64,000 bases of DNA, from contig JBBIUV010000016.1 in the NCBI GenBank assembly GCA_037440065.1, positions 863,574-927,573 on the forward strand, read 5' to 3'. Positions 63,798 through 64,000 of the stretch are shown one piece after another. Below the pieces are notes generated by a model. That model worked only from the letters and a program-made list of their open reading frames with translations. It ran no database searches and had not been told where the DNA came from. This DNA comes from UBA1563 sp037440065. GTDB lineage: Bacteria; Bacteroidota; Ignavibacteria; Ignavibacteriales; Ignavibacteriaceae. Position 1 is the stretch's first letter. Every line of letters starts with the position of its first letter. The position numbers and the translations under genes are program-made.

Positions 63798-64000
63798 TCA
63801 GTTGGAAAGGGATTCAAAAGAGATGGAAATAGAGTTCAAAGCTGTGGAAATTTGAATCAAAGTCGTAGAAAATTATTCCCAACGGTTGGAAAAAAAGTCA
63901 AAAGCTGTAGAAAATTGCTCCAAAGTGATTGAAATCAAGACCAAAGTTGTAGAAAATCATTCCAAAGTCGTGGAAATCAAGACCAAAGCTGTAGAAAATT
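63798..64000. repeat. Degenerate 21-bp tandem repeat tract running off the window
   Basis: From about 63798 to the right edge a 21-bp unit (CAAAGTCGTGGAAATCAAGAC-like) recurs about nine to ten times with substitutions and occasional one- or two-base length changes in the left part. Two alternating variants give a 42-bp period near the end (units ending AAAATCATTC and AAATCAAGAC). In one plus-strand frame after a TGA at about 63856 it reads heptads such as KVVENHS KVVEIKT. No start codon with a ribosome-binding site is seen, so coding is unproven. Confidence 0.7.

Overview
The window looks like a chromosomal segment of an AT-rich Bacteroidota/Ignavibacteriota-type bacterium, most likely class Ignavibacteria. 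Three large secreted proteins end in a type IX secretion (T9SS) sorting tail of the NYPNPFNP kind. TonB receptor/DUF4249 pairs are present. Three clear promoters match the Bacteroidota pattern TTTG-N19/20-TANNTTTG. This assignment rests on motif style, not on a 16S gene.

Region 1 (1-20939, all minus strand, read right to left) is the most unusual part. It starts with a GldL-like two-helix inner-membrane protein and a short GldM-like single-helix protein, then a strong intrinsic terminator. A secreted Ig-like protein and a duplicated pair of outer-membrane-type proteins (B', A', B, A) follow. The region ends in a giant secreted protein of more than 4,100 residues built from about 44 repeats of ~93 residues, still open at the window edge. 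The layout recalls a GldLM rotary motor driving a giant SprB-like surface adhesin, but as a compact separate locus. Its function is inferred.

Region 2 (21126-25753) has a DUF2254-like membrane protein divergent from a pyrimidine operon (pyrR-pyrB-pyrC). The operon is preceded by a Bacteroidota promoter, a 16-codon leader ORF and a hairpin over the pyrR ribosome-binding site.

Region 3 (25757-36161, minus) is a housekeeping run: lon, msrC-like fRMsr, dnaX, cmk, ispH, rpsA, a terminator, mtaB and a DUF5683-type membrane protein.

Region 4 (36442-48900) mixes core and accessory genes: inositol monophosphatase, T9SS-exported endonuclease I, an adhesin-E-like protein with a SET-domain protein, typA, ychF, glgC, uvrC, a lipoprotein, SRP RNA, an orphan adenine methyltransferase and tRNA-Ala(CGC).

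Region 5 (49054-64000) carries secreted glucan-active enzymes (GH13 amylase; GH81 beta-1,3-glucanase with PKD and CBM6) flanking a TonB receptor/DUF4249/double-rhodanese lipoprotein operon. After these come a small membrane ORF with an in-frame amber stop, an RND efflux pair, and a 21-bp tandem repeat tract running off the right edge.
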